This document shows positions 1 to 12,249 of a stretch of DNA of 64,000 nucleotides, piece by piece; position 1 is the stretch's first letter, and every line of letters begins with the position of its first letter. A program made the translations under genes and the position numbers. Location: NCBI RefSeq assembly GCF_026230105.1, contig NC_079478.1, positions 12,229,653 through 12,293,652 on the forward strand. The letters are read 5' to 3'. This DNA comes from Diorhabda sublineata. Taxonomy: Eukaryota > Arthropoda > Insecta > Coleoptera > Chrysomelidae. The notes under the pieces are model-generated. The model made no database searches. It saw only the letters and a list, made by a program, of their open reading frames with translations, and was not told where the DNA came from.

Positions 1-385
1 GTTTGATCAGAGGCGTCGAATAAGCAGTAAAAGGTCAACAATGTTTTATTATAAAAATCTATTGGAAACTGATATAAAAATGCTTTTATTAAAAAAGAGT
101 ATCCAATTTTTAAGAAAATGTAATAATGCTAGAATTATTTATACTAAATACCTGCTTAATATATGTCCAATAAAATTTTTATCTACAGCTTTATACGCTG
201 GAATCGAATCAGCCATAATCAAATTATAAAACATTAAAATTTCACGAATATATATTCATATATTGTCAATAAGCTCAACACAAGTTATTATTATAATGAT
301 TATTAATAGCAAATGTATTCACTTATTTCAGGTAACATATAAAAAGTAAGTAAGTAAGTTTACGCCATCTACCACTTAATATTAA
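1..385. other. Anonymous AT-rich sequence
   Basis: No gene or recognisable repeat family is visible. The only structure is a short AAGT tandem at about 344-360. The small open frame at 41-229 shows no familiar motif and has the same AT-rich codon use as surrounding non-coding DNA. Confidence 0.5.
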
Positions 386-503
386 TATGGACAATATCCA
401 AATAAGATTCATGGGAAATCATTCTAAGCATCAACGAATTATTTACTCATAAATTTTGTCCATGGATTATTTATTAATAAATTACATTAGTTTCGAAAAT
501 TCC
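386..503 (+). repeat. Direct repeat, copy A
   Basis: This block of about 118 bp recurs in the same orientation at 991-1106. Shared words include AATATCCAAATAAG, CGAATTATTT and ACATTAGTTTCGAAAATTCC. The copies differ by scattered substitutions and small indels. They could be ends of one older element about 720 bp long or two insertions of one family. No coding potential is visible. Confidence 0.75.
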
Positions 504-990
504 TACTGACTGAAGGCTCCAAAAACATGTGTCTTCGAAAACTTTGCTTTTCAAAATCTCCCATAAAAGAAATTCAAAGGATAGATATCTCGGGTTACCC
601 TTCTTCCTACTAGATCTCCTAAGAATTAGAAATACTCCGAATAGAATAGAATAGAATATTGATCATATAATCGATTCACTACAAACCTCCCTCAAATATG
701 CAGTTTTGGGCATTGATTAGGGCCTTTACTACTCCAGCCTGAATTCTCATCTGCCCAAATCAAAAATTTTCTCCCTGTAACACACCATTGATTATAAAAT
801 TGTATCAAGAAAATATAAATAATGGTTGATAACCTTTGTACTGAGTTTTCAAGGGGATGGATTTGATATGACATTCATGCTACTAGTAACACTATAATAA
901 GAAGTGAAAAGTATGGAATAATCATTTATTGAATAACAATAAATTTTGAAATAATACATATATTCTGAGATGAGCAAACTCATGATAAAA
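504..990. other. Spacer between the two direct repeats
   Basis: This is the interior between copies A and B. A 60-codon minus-strand frame (692-874) lies here but matches nothing I recognise. If the two copies are ends of one element, this is its body. Confidence 0.35.
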
Positions 991-1106
991 ATGGAGAATA
1001 TCCAAATAAGGTTAATAGGAAATCATTTTAAACATCTACGAATTATTTGGTCATAATTATGTCTATGGGCTATTTATTAATAAGTTACATTAGTTTCGAA
1101 AATTCC
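991..1106 (+). repeat. Direct repeat, copy B
   Basis: Second copy of the block at 386-503, same orientation, with roughly nine in ten positions matching by eye and a few short indels. The similarity stops just after TTTCGAAAATTCC in both copies, which gives a fairly sharp right edge. Confidence 0.75.
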
Positions 1107-4100
1107 ATCCTCTTTAAAATTCAACACAGTTGCTTATGAAGGAGTCCCATCAAAAATTGCGTATTGTAACCGTTCAAGAATTTGTTGTTCTCAAAATCGT
1201 GCTCATGTTCTCTTGACAAATCCATATTTCGACGGTGAATCATATGTACCATTATTCACTCTGTTATATCAATTACTCTACTGCAGACAGAGCCTGCTAC
1301 TTAAGGGTGGTGGAATTTAATATAAATCCTCTAATTTTTCGAAATATAAAAAGAAGCCCTTGTATATCATTGTGGCTAATATCGTTCTCAGCTTATTTAA
1401 AATAAAAAGTATTTCTAAAATCTAAAATTACCGTCACAACTTGCTTTTATTTAGTAAGATGTCTCATTCATTCATTTAAATAATTATGAGCGGGATCCAG
1501 AGTCTATTGATAACTTTTTCCTATTCCTTTATTGCTCCTTTTTGTAATAATCAATTTCATTTCGATCTTTTAAAATGATTTTTTGCCTTTTACTACACCC
1601 ATGATACATAATGATGCCGTGGAAATTCTCAGATGTCTGAACGTTCATTTGTGTACTATTTGCGGCTATTTTATGTTAAAAGGAGTTGAGATGTAAAAAT
1701 TCCTTTTTCTTTATCTGGAACTGATTGAATTTTCACAGGTGTTGAGATACAATATAATACCAATACTATTTCAATTTAACAAACATGAGTAGACTTTGAA
1801 AAAAAATTGGTGAACAAAAGAGCGAATTTGTTAAATAAAGGGAAAATAAATTTACCCACATAATTGCAAGTGTTGGTCGATAAATATTTGCACGTGTTTA
1901 GTAGATATTGTGGGAAAAGCTTGTTTTATCATGGATGTAGGTAAAATAGAAGTGCATAATCAATGAACTGAGTATTTAAACTATATATGGTTTTCCAATT
2001 CTCAAAATCGTTGTTATCAACTGCATATGTTCCATTATTAACTTTTTACCAAATTAGGAACAATTCGATCCGTATATAAATTTTGTGAATTAGTAGCAAT
2101 ATGGAAACACTATTTTCGACGTGAAAGTCAACTAGAACGATATCCAAGTTATTCAGTGGATGCATTGAATCGTCACATCCTAGTAAATTTTTAACGAAAC
2201 ATCTCAAAGTTCCATGTAGTCCGCTGTTGCGATGGAACACAACTCATGTTCTATGGAACAGCTTCTACCACATCATTTTAATTATCTCTTATAATCCATT
2301 GCTTGATACCTGAAAATAAAATTCGTGGACCAATAGTCATTGCAAACGGCTGTCAAAATTAATTCGTAAAGGAAAACATTGAAAGGACACAGAAAACAAC
2401 AGATTCATGGTAGGATAAATTTTAAACATCAAACTGGTAGAAGAGAAATTAATGCAACTGGATCCCCAACAAAACAAATTCGCAGGATATACATTAAGAT
2501 AAACAGACTACCCATGAAATAAGATATTAATAAACTGGAGACCGTGGAACCTCAAGAGGAAGATCAAAAATTTGTTAGTCTATAGCTCTCTCAATACAGA
2601 GGAGCATGAGAAAAGAATGGGATGTCTATGTTCAATGTACATACGAGGCTTAAAAGATATAATACAAACAGTATAACTTTTTGGGTCGTCCATCCAGGTT
2701 TTGCAATCCGTTGTGTCACTGCACTTCGCTCCACTATCGATTATGTTTAAGTTGTCATAATTTATCTATTTTAACACAACACGGGAACTTTAAGAAAACA
2801 AATCTCTAAGCCTTCTACATAGTTGAGAGGCAACACTCATTTTCAAAGATTTGATAGACTCACAAAAATATAATATTAAAGGTCAAACTTCCTTTAAGTC
2901 GGCTCAATCAATTCTCAATATACCTTTATAAACACCATCGATTGTGAAACCTGGAAAATACTGTTAAGATAATCAATTATGATAATTGAGGGAGGAATAC
3001 AGTCGATAATTTTGAAGATAAAATAATTCTACAATTACAATTTATTCATTCTAAACTACATTGTAGTAGTAACTCCACTGCTGTTTTGCTTTCATGTTTC
3101 TTTCCATTAGTAGGTAATTTTTTTGTATCAATGTATCCTTTGCGGTTCTTTCAACATGTCAAATTTGAATGTAATCTACTTCCGTATGACACAATTCCAT
3201 AAAGTTGTAAGCTGTAAAATATAATTTAATTGCTTCGAATGCTCCCTCAATTTGAATTTAATTGGTGTTTATCAATAATTTCGTGCGAATTTTTAATTGT
3301 TTCTAAAAATAGTATCAAATTGTACACGATTTTTTCAAATAAAATTTACCAATTTAAGCAAAGGTTATTTCTCATTTCACTGAAACGAAGATTTGTGTGC
3401 AAGCAAAAAGAAAGTTCTTTCAAAACTTTTCGACTATTATCTAGTTTTTCGTGTTAGTATAAGAAGAAGTAGAGAACGTAGTTGTTGAGAAAACACTATC
3501 TAGTAGTGAATTTATGTTAACCTATGATTATTAGATTCTGAATCATCAGAAAATGTTTTTCTTATCCCATGTATTGAAACAAGCAGTGAAGAAGTAAGAA
3601 CATGTTCCGGTTTGTGAGACTACTACTATAGACGCCTTAATGTGATCATGTTATCGGGATCTGTAATGAAACATGGAACTTAAGAAATGAGTTTACATTA
3701 AGGATCTAAAAGAGTTTAGTGAAGAAGAGATTATTCGCGAATGATGTAAATGTGTACCAAATTTGTTCCGAGAATTTGACTAATAAATAAAAAAAATAAG
3801 TGTGTTTCAGTTTGCATGGGACATTGTCACTACAAAAAGTAGTTCATAGCTACGCCATTGGTGATTCAAAAATTCACAACTTTTAATAAACAACTCTATG
3901 AAGAACTGTTATTCTAAGTGGAAATAGTGCGATTAAAAATTGTTCCAGCTCTTAAATGGAAATATAACCTGGTGTACTGGAGCTTCATTGAAGGATCTGT
4001 GAAGAAAGTTACCTGAATTAGCAGCTTAACACCTGCTTCTTCATGAAGACAACATCCATGTCACAAGTTACTCATTTCTCACAAGATTCAGTAACATATA

Positions 4101-7100
4101 ATGAAATGAAAAGAGTGTTTGAATGGAAACGATGTGTATCATCAATGACTTTTAGAAGACAATGATAAAGCACTCGAAAGCCGTTCCAAAAGAATCCGAT
4201 CTAGAAATATTTTCATTTATAAATTTTAAGTTGAATTGAGTACATTGCTAGCCAGATTGATTAAAATGTAATATTACTAATATTTTACTGTGTTTATCTC
4301 GTGGAGATTATCACCACGAAATATTTTTAATCTTAGCTCAAGTTTTTTTGATTAATTCAGATTTGACTAATTAGCTTTAAACGATTAGACAAACTGCATT
4401 TGGATTGATATATAGAAGATAAGATAGGTCAAACTACTCTGGTTAATTTATTAGTATTTGGAGAATCCGTTTAAATTTTAACATCTTTACATATTCCTAT
4501 TATTCACATTTATTGCTTTTATATGAATTATATGCTCAAACAAACAACAAATTACCATACAATTGAATTATCGACGTTCTATTAGATCCGATTTTGAAAA
4601 TTGAATGTCAACCCAGAAGTAAAGTTTATTAAATTTAGTAAAATGTAAATGATACAATTAGTGCAATGTTCCATTTGTTTGGACAGGTCAACAAGCCGGC
4701 TATTTTGCATTTGCACAGGGGATATGTATTTTTATTAAACATTTTAATAACATGAACAATCGATAATAAAAGTATAGAAACATATTAAACATGTATTGAA
4801 AGCATTCCAGCTTGATTGATAACAGTTTTTAGATCATACATTAATTAATGTACAAATATGCAAAAAATGAATTTTTTTTGTTTTATTGAAGTTTTCCAAT
4901 GAAAAAATTTCTCACTCACTTGAAATGTTATGTGATAGTATGAATAAATTATTTTTTTCAGCATCTGAGTTCATTTTTTGCAAATTGTGTCCGATAGTTT
5001 TTTTGTTTCATCGGCTATTTTGTTACCAAGTTATCTAGTTTATTAATTCTAGCAATCGTTTCTATAGCTTTGTTCTAGCAGACATTTCGTAACTATTTGT
5101 TCATGCGCGAAATGGAAACAGTATCAAGCTAAAGTAATGAACAAAAAGTGTTACGCACCTGCAACAAATTGAACTTGTTCATTACTAACTCGAAAATATT
5201 TTGAATAAATTGTAATGTACTGATCCGCGCATGGCAAATCGTATTTAAGATCGTGTATCGTGCTCTATCAGTTTGCTAAATATTTTTAATATGGAGTTAG
5301 ATCATTTAGTCGATAGTGAAAGTGAATGGTTAGGTGAATAATTAGGTTAAGTGAATAATTTTGTTTATAATAAATATTCGTGGCTGTCAAATTTGGTATT
5401 TCATTAAACATAAATAATGTACATTCAAAACGAATTTTCATTTTTAAAACATTTCAGAAAACGTGTCGGAATCCCTGAAGCTTCCTCTACTATATCACCC
5501 TAACTTGTAAAATACCGTTCTGCCTTAAATCACCACTTTAATAAAAAATCTGGAATTTTTCAATTACACCCTCAACCTAGCTGACTTCCCTAAGATCTAC
5601 TGCCGTCACATTAAAATACAATTCACATATCATTTTTATTTTCGACTATAAAGTCCTATCTCGTTCTGACAGTTTCGTGATTCGTTATTTGACAAGTATG
5701 ACATTTAGCATTCATCAACAGTGGAAACTATACGATAAGGACAATTAATAAACTACAAGAATATATAATTCTGCCGTGATTTGTCTTTATCTTAGATATC
5801 TTCTCTTTGCCCGTTTAAAATAACCGGCAAAAATTTCATATTTTTATTAAAGACCGAAGCGTCAAATTTTTACCTGTTGAATTAAATTGATTTCTGTGAA
5901 AATGAAGACAAATCATAAAATTAAAGGAAATAATATATATAGTAGCAGAAGAAGGTAACAATAATGTCAGTCGCTCCACAGGAATTAACAAATCAAGTTT
6001 TCTCAAAAAAAAAAAATGTTATGAATTATTTACAGCTGTATTTGCAACCACTGAATTGCATTCTACTATATATGAAGACGAAGAAAGAGTGGACTACCTT
6101 TTCCTCAGATCTTATTTATTTATTACATATTTCTAACAAGAAATCCAAGACTTTACTAAAAGTTAAATCTTTTCTCAACCATTAACAGAACTGTTTTCGG
6201 CTGCTACCAACAAATTAAGAAGTAATAGTAAAATAATCCCCCTAAGAAGAGATATGATCAAAGATGTAATCACCAAAGAGCCAAGGGCATCAAGGAATAA
6301 AACAGTTTATTTTGAAAAATCTCATTTTGTTGTCAATGTGATATTGCTATTTTAGGTAATTTTTTCTGGGAAAGATAGTAAGAAGTCTGTTAATATAATT
6401 GTAGTTGAGACTGAGTTGCAGATCTGATGTGCTTACTGAATAATTAACAATAATCAATATCAGTATTGTTCTGGGCTGCTATCAACAAATTAATAAAAGG
6501 AGTTTTGATTTCTTCAGGGATTTTTAGTCTTCGAAGAATTATCTAAAGCGACAAAAATATATTGTTTTTTATTTTTGCTTCATCCAAACTTTATTCAGGC
6601 GATACGCTTTGTTCTGAATAATACACCATATCTTTCGTGGTCGATATCTACTGCGTGTTCTAATTGGAGACTTATCCCTTGGTATTTTTAACAGTCTATC
6701 TATGTGTCATTCGACTCATATGCTGCTTTCAGGTTTTCTGATGCTATGATATCCATTAGTTAATGTTAATGTTATTTACGTCACATAATCGGTGTATTCG
6801 CTTCCTTCTCGGTCTAATAGAGTTTTTATCGTTATTAAATGTATAAGTTAAAAATATAGCAGTAATTTTGATGATATGGTTTCATCAAGTTCCCACTGAT
6901 TGAAGACCACTCACATTCAATCAACATAACTTATCAATAAAATTAGTACAAATAAACGCCTTATTTACATTCGAGTTAATATACTATCACCAGTTTATTC
7001 ATTCCCAAAATTTTTATCGATTCGACTCGGGATGTCCCACTTTGATCCTACAATAGCCTATTTTAAATTTAAATTCATTATATTCTAATAGAAAATGCCT

Positions 7101-8629
7101 GATAGCATAATTGGTATGAGGTCCACATACAAAATTGTATAGCAGAAGAGGAAGGTAAATAATGATAGCTTATCATTTGGATTTTCAATATTTTATAATA
7201 TGACGTCTACCAAATACGTATATATTTTGAAATTAATGGATATTTACTGTAATATGTGGAGTCTAAACCAAAAGATAAATTTTCTATTTGTAACCAGTTT
7301 ATTTTCATCCAAGTTTTATACAAATAAGAAAGATTATTGCCTTCTTAATGTTTGAATTGCCTCATCATGTACTTGACGTTGAAATGACCTCAGATGACAG
7401 GAATTATTGGAGTGAATCGACATCTATCAACGTTAATAAACGTCATAAGGACATCGATGAACATAAAATAGCAATAGATGTCAATTGGCTGATTTTGTGG
7501 GTGATTTTTTATTACATAAACCAATTATTATGAGAATTGTTTCTTGTTTCACTACAAATTAAAACTTCGTTTTGTGATTTAAGAATTTTGTTAATATTTA
7601 CTCACTTTTTTACTTGTTTCTTCATACCTCAGTTGAAAATACGTAGTTTTGCCCCTAATAGCAGGGACTAAAGTTTAACATTCACTGAAATATTGAAGTT
7701 ATATTTTGGAAAGTTTTAAGAAAAACACCAGTTTTTATTTTAGAGTGAAAGAAGCTAAACTAAAATATACAAAAAATTTCGAAAAGTTAACGTATCAGAA
7801 TATTAAGTAACTTTAAGCCGAAATACAAACAATGAAAATATAATATTGATTCATTTTTGCTTTTAGGAGTGATTCACAGAAATATAGTCTGAATAAATGA
7901 GATTTTAATGTGCTTTATGACTAGTATCAATTTGTTCAAGAGCATTGTATTCAAAATATTCAATAAAGTCATCCACGGTGAACAAATGTATCATTCAAAA
8001 TATATTGGTAATGTAATTATTGTTGTCAATACTATATCTGAACAATATATTAACAATTTCTGTGCTGACATCAATATTACACATTAAGACAAGTATTGAA
8101 GGGTGAGTATGTGAGACTGCAAATGTAGTTAACAGATTATAACACTATCCATCATTTACGGCACCACCCCGATTTTCCCCTGTTATAACTTAAATTCGGG
8201 GGATTTCTAAACACAGAACCGATCAACTATTTTTTCCCTTGTGTCCAATATATCAAATTTCATCAAAACCATAACCTAAATTCACATTATTCGTAGTCTG
8301 CGTAGCACGACGAATTAAATTTATTACACAATAAGGGTATAAATAATTGACCCATATGAAAATGCTATTGGACTTCCATTAAAATGAATCTATGAACCGA
8401 ATAAAGCGTGCAAAGAACCGAAAAATATCTGCAAATAGTGTGTTTGGTCTTTATCGTATTTCAAACTAAAATTGACTTTCAAGTGTATCCGCTGAGGTTA
8501 TCATATTTTGAGGAGAATCTGGGTACATTATCGATGCGTTAATAGAATTGGACATTTGCAGTGATTAGTCAAATAATTTCAATTTCAATATTTCTTAGAA
8601 ATGACTAAAGATCTCACTTTGGTAAATAA
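1107..8629. other. Long anonymous AT-rich stretch
   Basis: About 7.5 kb with no gene I can support. Frames at 2046-2240, 3230-3457, 5964-6185 and 7348-7533 have no recognisable domain. Near 4040-4070 the plus strand reads LLLHEDNIHVTS, loosely like the mariner HQDN-AH motif, but flanking residues do not support it. Near 6180-6300 a frame reading ELFSAATNKLR then PLRRDMIKDVITKEPRAS looks protein-like but unplaced. No terminal inverted repeats were found. Confidence 0.4.
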
Positions 8630-8870
8630 TACACAGAAAACCTAATGAAATCCTCGTTGACATGTTTGTTACAGTTGTGTGCCAAAAAAAGTATGCCTCC
8701 ATTTCAATGATCGCCGTCAAGTTTTTGGTCTCTGCCCTAAGATAAGTTTCATCCCCTGTTACTATCCTAAAAAAATCATGATATTCTTAATTGTAGCGTA
8801 TCAAAAACTGAAGTGCACTGCTCATACGTTGTTTTTTGTGTTATTCAGTGAGAATTTTGGGTAGCTATAT
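8630..8870 (-). pseudogene. Mariner transposase fragment (DETW region)
   Basis: Reading the minus strand, about 8755 encodes IVTGDETYLRAETKN, the block around the first catalytic Asp of mariner transposases (usual form GDETW). After a one-base frameshift it continues SLKWRHTFFGT, matching the usual S-x-E-W-R-H stretch. Upstream residues YEQCTSVFDTL fit the preceding helix. Only about 80 codons remain, with Trp of DETW changed to Tyr. No terminal repeats were found. The fragment is dead. The separate C-terminal scrap at 9150-9310 lies upstream on this strand, in the wrong order to be one element, so the two are separate insertions or were rearranged. Confidence 0.6.
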
Positions 8871-9149
8871 TTTTAAAATTTCAATTTTTTGTAAGAACAT
8901 TCTTATAAATTATTGTGTAATTTCTATAGTTGGAGCAATAAAACCATTTCTTTAATTGCGTGAATCAGTAACTGAAGACGGGCGTCAACTACATTCTTCA
9001 TCGTGCTTGATCACGTCCTTGCTTGGACATCTGACATCTTCTAAACATTGAATATATTGCATTTGATGCGTGAACCTCGCTGATTTGCTAATAAATTTTA
9101 CTTGGTTTGAATTTCTTTGCATTTACAAATTGAATCAAAGATCTGATTT

Positions 9150-9310
9150 CACAATTTCAATTAAGGTTGGCATCATAAAGAACACATCCGTAGTATCGAT
9201 CTAAAAATGGTATACATTTCTTGTTGGTGTTCCAATATCTTGGCAATAGAAAGTAACCGAAGAGAGCTAAATCGGGCAATTATTGCAGATTAGGCAATAC
9301 ATTATAACAC
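9150..9310 (-). pseudogene. Mariner transposase C-terminal scrap
   Basis: On the minus strand about 9240-9290 reads LPDLALFGYFLLPRYW, which fits the YSPDLAPSDYHLFP block around the third catalytic Asp of mariner; that Asp (PSD) is changed here to Gly. Downstream residues (about 9050-9200) might be the end of the protein but are too diverged to call. No terminal repeats were found. Confidence 0.45.
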
Positions 9311-9538
9311 AGTTTGAACACAAATTGAAACTCCTTTTTTCAACAAATGCGATTATTTTGTGTTAACTCCGCTATAAGAGTCAGCAAATAAGTTTAATAT
9401 CCTGTAGTTATCATTTTTTCCTTATTCGAAGTAATAGGTGAATGAATATTATATATTTCGAATCCTCAAACACTGTGGTGATGATCTCTCCGTAAATTCA
9501 ATTTTTGTTTTCTTGGAGGCACTTTAACTGTTTCTTGC
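9311..9538. other. Anonymous spacer upstream of the 9.5-kb ORF
   Basis: AT-rich sequence with no TATA box, start signal or repeat that I can support. Confidence 0.3.
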
Positions 9539-9722
9539 ATGAAAACCAAAATTTTATTTTTCCTTATCACATTACACATCTGCCTTATTGTTGCGAATTT
9601 TAATGACGTTTTTAATATTTCGAAGTCGATTTATTCAAAATTCGAATCTTTAGTACACCCCACAATAAAGAAACGGATGAAGAAATATTGGAATAGGGAG
9701 CTGGAAGACTTTGAAATTATAG
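9539..9722 (+). CDS. Possible secreted-protein N-terminus, truncated
   Basis: An open frame starts at ATG 9539 with MKTKILFFLITLHICLIVA, a textbook signal-peptide layout (basic start, hydrophobic core, small residue near a cleavage point around residue 19). About 40 charged, mixed residues follow, including a KKRMKKYW stretch. At 9724 the frame runs into sequence beginning TGTTGGGGTGTCAC that looks like the edge of an LTR, and codon use changes there. I read it as the first exon or 5' part of a small secreted-protein gene cut by an insertion. I do not recognise the family. It could still be a chance frame: no splice donor or promoter is clear. Confidence 0.25.
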
Positions 9723-9723
9723 T

Positions 9724-10198
9724 TGTTGGGGTGTCACGTTGTAAGTTTCCCGATTTACGTCAAGACAAGATGACGAGCTCAGTCGGGGGTCACCGCGGGG
9801 TTTTCGCCATAGTAGATTTGGCATTTCCGGTGTAGATATAAACGGTGTATGGGGAAACAGGGGCGTTTTTTCGACAGATTCAACACGATTTACAATAAAT
9901 TTAAACATCTCATTAGTGTGAAGGACAAACATATTAACATAATAAGTATAAAACATGACAACGTAGCTTTCATAGAAGAATGTTTGAATTGATTTTTCAC
10001 CAACAATGAATTCGGAATTTCGGAGATTGATGTGTAAATAAACATCAAATAAAGTGTCAAAATCTGTTAGAAATCTTAGCCCAAAGAATGACAAAACGGA
10101 AAAAAACCCACAAAAGGTGTTAACAGAGGTCACGTCGAAATTCCAACCAGTAAGGGAAACAGAAATCCGTGATTTGATAGGAACGTTGAACCGTTGAA
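9724..10198 (+). mobile_element. LTR-like segment
   Basis: A relatively GC-rich segment starts with TGTTGGGGTGTCACG and includes a stretch rich in CG dinucleotides at 9760-9815. Beginning with TG, being non-coding on the plus strand and lying just before a purine-rich gag-like region are typical of a 5' LTR. I found no second copy downstream, no clear primer binding site and no 3' edge, so this is an inference. The 168-codon minus-strand frame across it has no recognisable domain and I treat it as chance. Confidence 0.3.
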
Positions 10199-10977
10199 GT
10201 GGGCAAGCTCCTCCGCATATCACGGGCTTCGATTAAATTTAAGGTCGTACTCGCAACAACGAATGCTGAAAGGGGACGAGATGAAAACAGAGAAGAAAAA
10301 GAAACCATAGAAGAAGTTTTGGAAAGAAAAATAGACAAAGACAAAACAGACACCGGAAGTACCAATAGTAGAAGAAATAACACACATATAGGAAGTGGAA
10401 GGTATTCTAGAGGATCTGATGATGGGAACCAAACAAATGAATGAAAACCAGCAAAAAAATAATGACAATATGAAAAAATTATAGAAGGGAAATATTGGAA
10501 TGGAAAAGAATAATACGCAACCAATGGAAAGGGTGGATTTGTAAATGGTATATGCAAGTAATTCGAAGTAGAACTAATAAGATTAAGAGCAGCGAGAAAA
10601 ATTGGAATATAACCGTGTATTGAAGATGAAATGAAAATATCAAAAACCAAATTAAGGCACATTAAAGATGGAATATAAATACAAGGGATAAGCAAAGAGC
10701 GGAAGGAAAAAGAGACAAGACAAAGAAGAAAGACGGTAATGGGCTACGGGGAACTAATTATAAAAGATTTGAAATGAACCAAGGAAGCAAATCATTTGGT
10801 AGAAGGCTCAGAGAAGAGAAATTTTTGAAAAAAGTAGCTTTTATCGATGAAGGAACGCATAATATGGATAAAGACCTAGTGACGGAAAGGAATGTTGAAT
10901 CTGAAAGAGCAAGTGAAGAGAGAAAAATGATTCAAGAAGAAATAAGAATAGAAACAGAGAATAAATATGAAAACTAG
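10199..10977 (+). pseudogene. Gag-like purine-rich remnant
   Basis: The plus strand is strongly A/G-rich and encodes charged, Glu/Lys/Asn-rich segments: residues around 10255-10440 (ERGRDENREEKETIEEVLER), another frame around 10400-10460 (MMGTKQMNENQQKNNDN) and 10774-10977 (charged, EERKMIQEEIRIE). This resembles the coiled-coil N-terminal part of gag in insect LTR retrotransposons, broken by frameshifts. No zinc knuckle, protease or polymerase is present. The 191-codon hydrophobic frame on the minus strand is the expected mirror of an A/G-rich coding strand and I do not accept it as a gene. Confidence 0.35.
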
Positions 10978-11229
10978 ATCAATATATTCTTATTTATTAT
11001 GGTTATTCTAATGATATGTCAACTTTCAACAATTCTTCAAGATGAACTTAGAATATTCATTGTAAAATACTGCAATCGATATATAATCGCATAAAGAAAT
11101 ATTTAGGGAATAATTTCAGGACCTTTATTTCTTTTTTTCAGTTAACAAGTGCAAAAAGCGATAAATTTAAAACTATGGTTATTGAGTACTTATGTATTAT
11201 TTTCAAGGTAAAATGTAAGATGTGATAAA
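10978..11229. other. Anonymous spacer
   Basis: AT-rich, no feature seen. Confidence 0.3.
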
Positions 11230-11544
11230 ATGTGGGCTGACCCTCTCATTATTTTATTTTTTTATGTTGTTTTATTGTTAAGGTTGCAATGTATGATTTA
11301 TTTTAATGTCAGAGCTTCCGAAGATATAAGCTCTGTGAGTTTGTCGGGTTGGCTAATGCATGGGGTTACGTTTTTGTGGTGTCCAATTCAGCTTCCCAAT
11401 TTCGTGGAATTTATAGAGTTTTTATTTCGTGGAAAAATAGCGTTCACAGCCCGCTATGAAGTAGTTACCTTGAAATGGCGTATTGGTACAATTGATACCT
11501 TCACAATCATATCAAATTTGTCGAATTCTGTTCTAGGTATATAA
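11230..11544 (+). CDS. Unidentified 104-codon ORF
   Basis: The frame opens with MWADPLIILFFYVVLLLRL, a hydrophobic N-terminal segment that could be a signal anchor, followed by about 80 residues with a balanced amino-acid mix (VEFIEFLFRGKIAFTARYEV). Base composition is slightly less AT-rich than its flanks, which is why I list it. I recognise no family. It could be an exon, part of a retroelement or a chance frame; upstream and downstream DNA gives no promoter or splice evidence. Confidence 0.18.
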   Translation: MWADPLIILFFYVVLLLRLQCMIYFNVRASEDISSVSLSGWLMHGVTFLWCPIQLPNFVEFIEFLFRGKIAFTARYEVVTLKWRIGTIDTFTIISNLSNSVLGI

Positions 11545-11934
11545 TATACTTTGTATATATTTTATATTTAGATGTAATCATTCACACTTCTTCACACAGA
11601 TCTATAATAATAATCCCAAAGTTGAATGAAGTTAAATTGTGAGCTGAATATTCATTAATATTGTTTTTTCACTTTTTGAATATTTAATTTTCTCTCTAAA
11701 TGTTTCAACACATTTGTAAATAAGAATTGCATTCAGAATTTATTATATAAATGAGAATACTAAAAGTATATTCACAAAAAACATCGTATTTAATCAAACA
11801 AACTACCATTTAACATTTAATAATGAACAAGCCCGTAAAGCAAACACAATATAGTTAACGCATCAAGTATAATACACCGCTTCTGCTAACTAATATGAAT
11901 AAAACCAACTGAATCTGCATTACATTACGAAGGA

Positions 11935-12249
11935 GTGGTAATATTAATCAACAATCAATCTTCTGATATTGATTCGCGAACGTTGGAAGTTCGCAATTAC
12001 TTTCAACCGGCACGTACGCGATCTATGAAGCGGTCGGCAAACAAAGTGCCAAATGCACTGTTTGATGATTTTGTCGTGGAGTGCATGGTGGACATTGTTA
12101 TCTCGACGGGGCTTTGCATATCTATCCCGAGTCATAGTTGTATATCTGTTTATATTGGGAATGTTTGCTTTCTCTGTGTCATTATCCGTTCCCGGTTAAT
12201 AACTTCAACTTTGGTCAATAAATTATCCAATAATTACATACATCGATGA
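11935..12249 (+). CDS. Unidentified ORF over a GC-richer patch
   Basis: Between about 11985 and 12140 the DNA is clearly more GC-rich than its surroundings and both strands are open (plus 104 codons, minus 63 codons). The plus frame reads EVRNYFQPARTRSMKRSANK near its start. I recognise no domain on either strand. The patch probably comes from an element or an old exon, but its identity and coding strand are unresolved. Confidence 0.15.
   Translation: MVILINNQSSDIDSRTLEVRNYFQPARTRSMKRSANKVPNALFDDFVVECMVDIVISTGLCISIPSHSCISVYIGNVCFLCVIIRSRLITSTLVNKLSNNYIHR

Noticed and set aside
4020..4110. HEDN-like mariner catalytic block
   Set aside because: Only six residues agree and neither neighbouring block is present.
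9717..10223. Minus-strand 168-codon ORF
   Set aside because: Covers the LTR-like segment and has no recognisable domain; composition changes midway, which fits a chance frame.
10120..10695. Minus-strand 191-codon hydrophobic ORF, the longest in the window
   Set aside because: It is the mirror of an A/G-rich plus strand, which automatically yields Phe/Leu/Ser-rich antisense frames without stops. No domain or regular membrane-helix pattern supports it.
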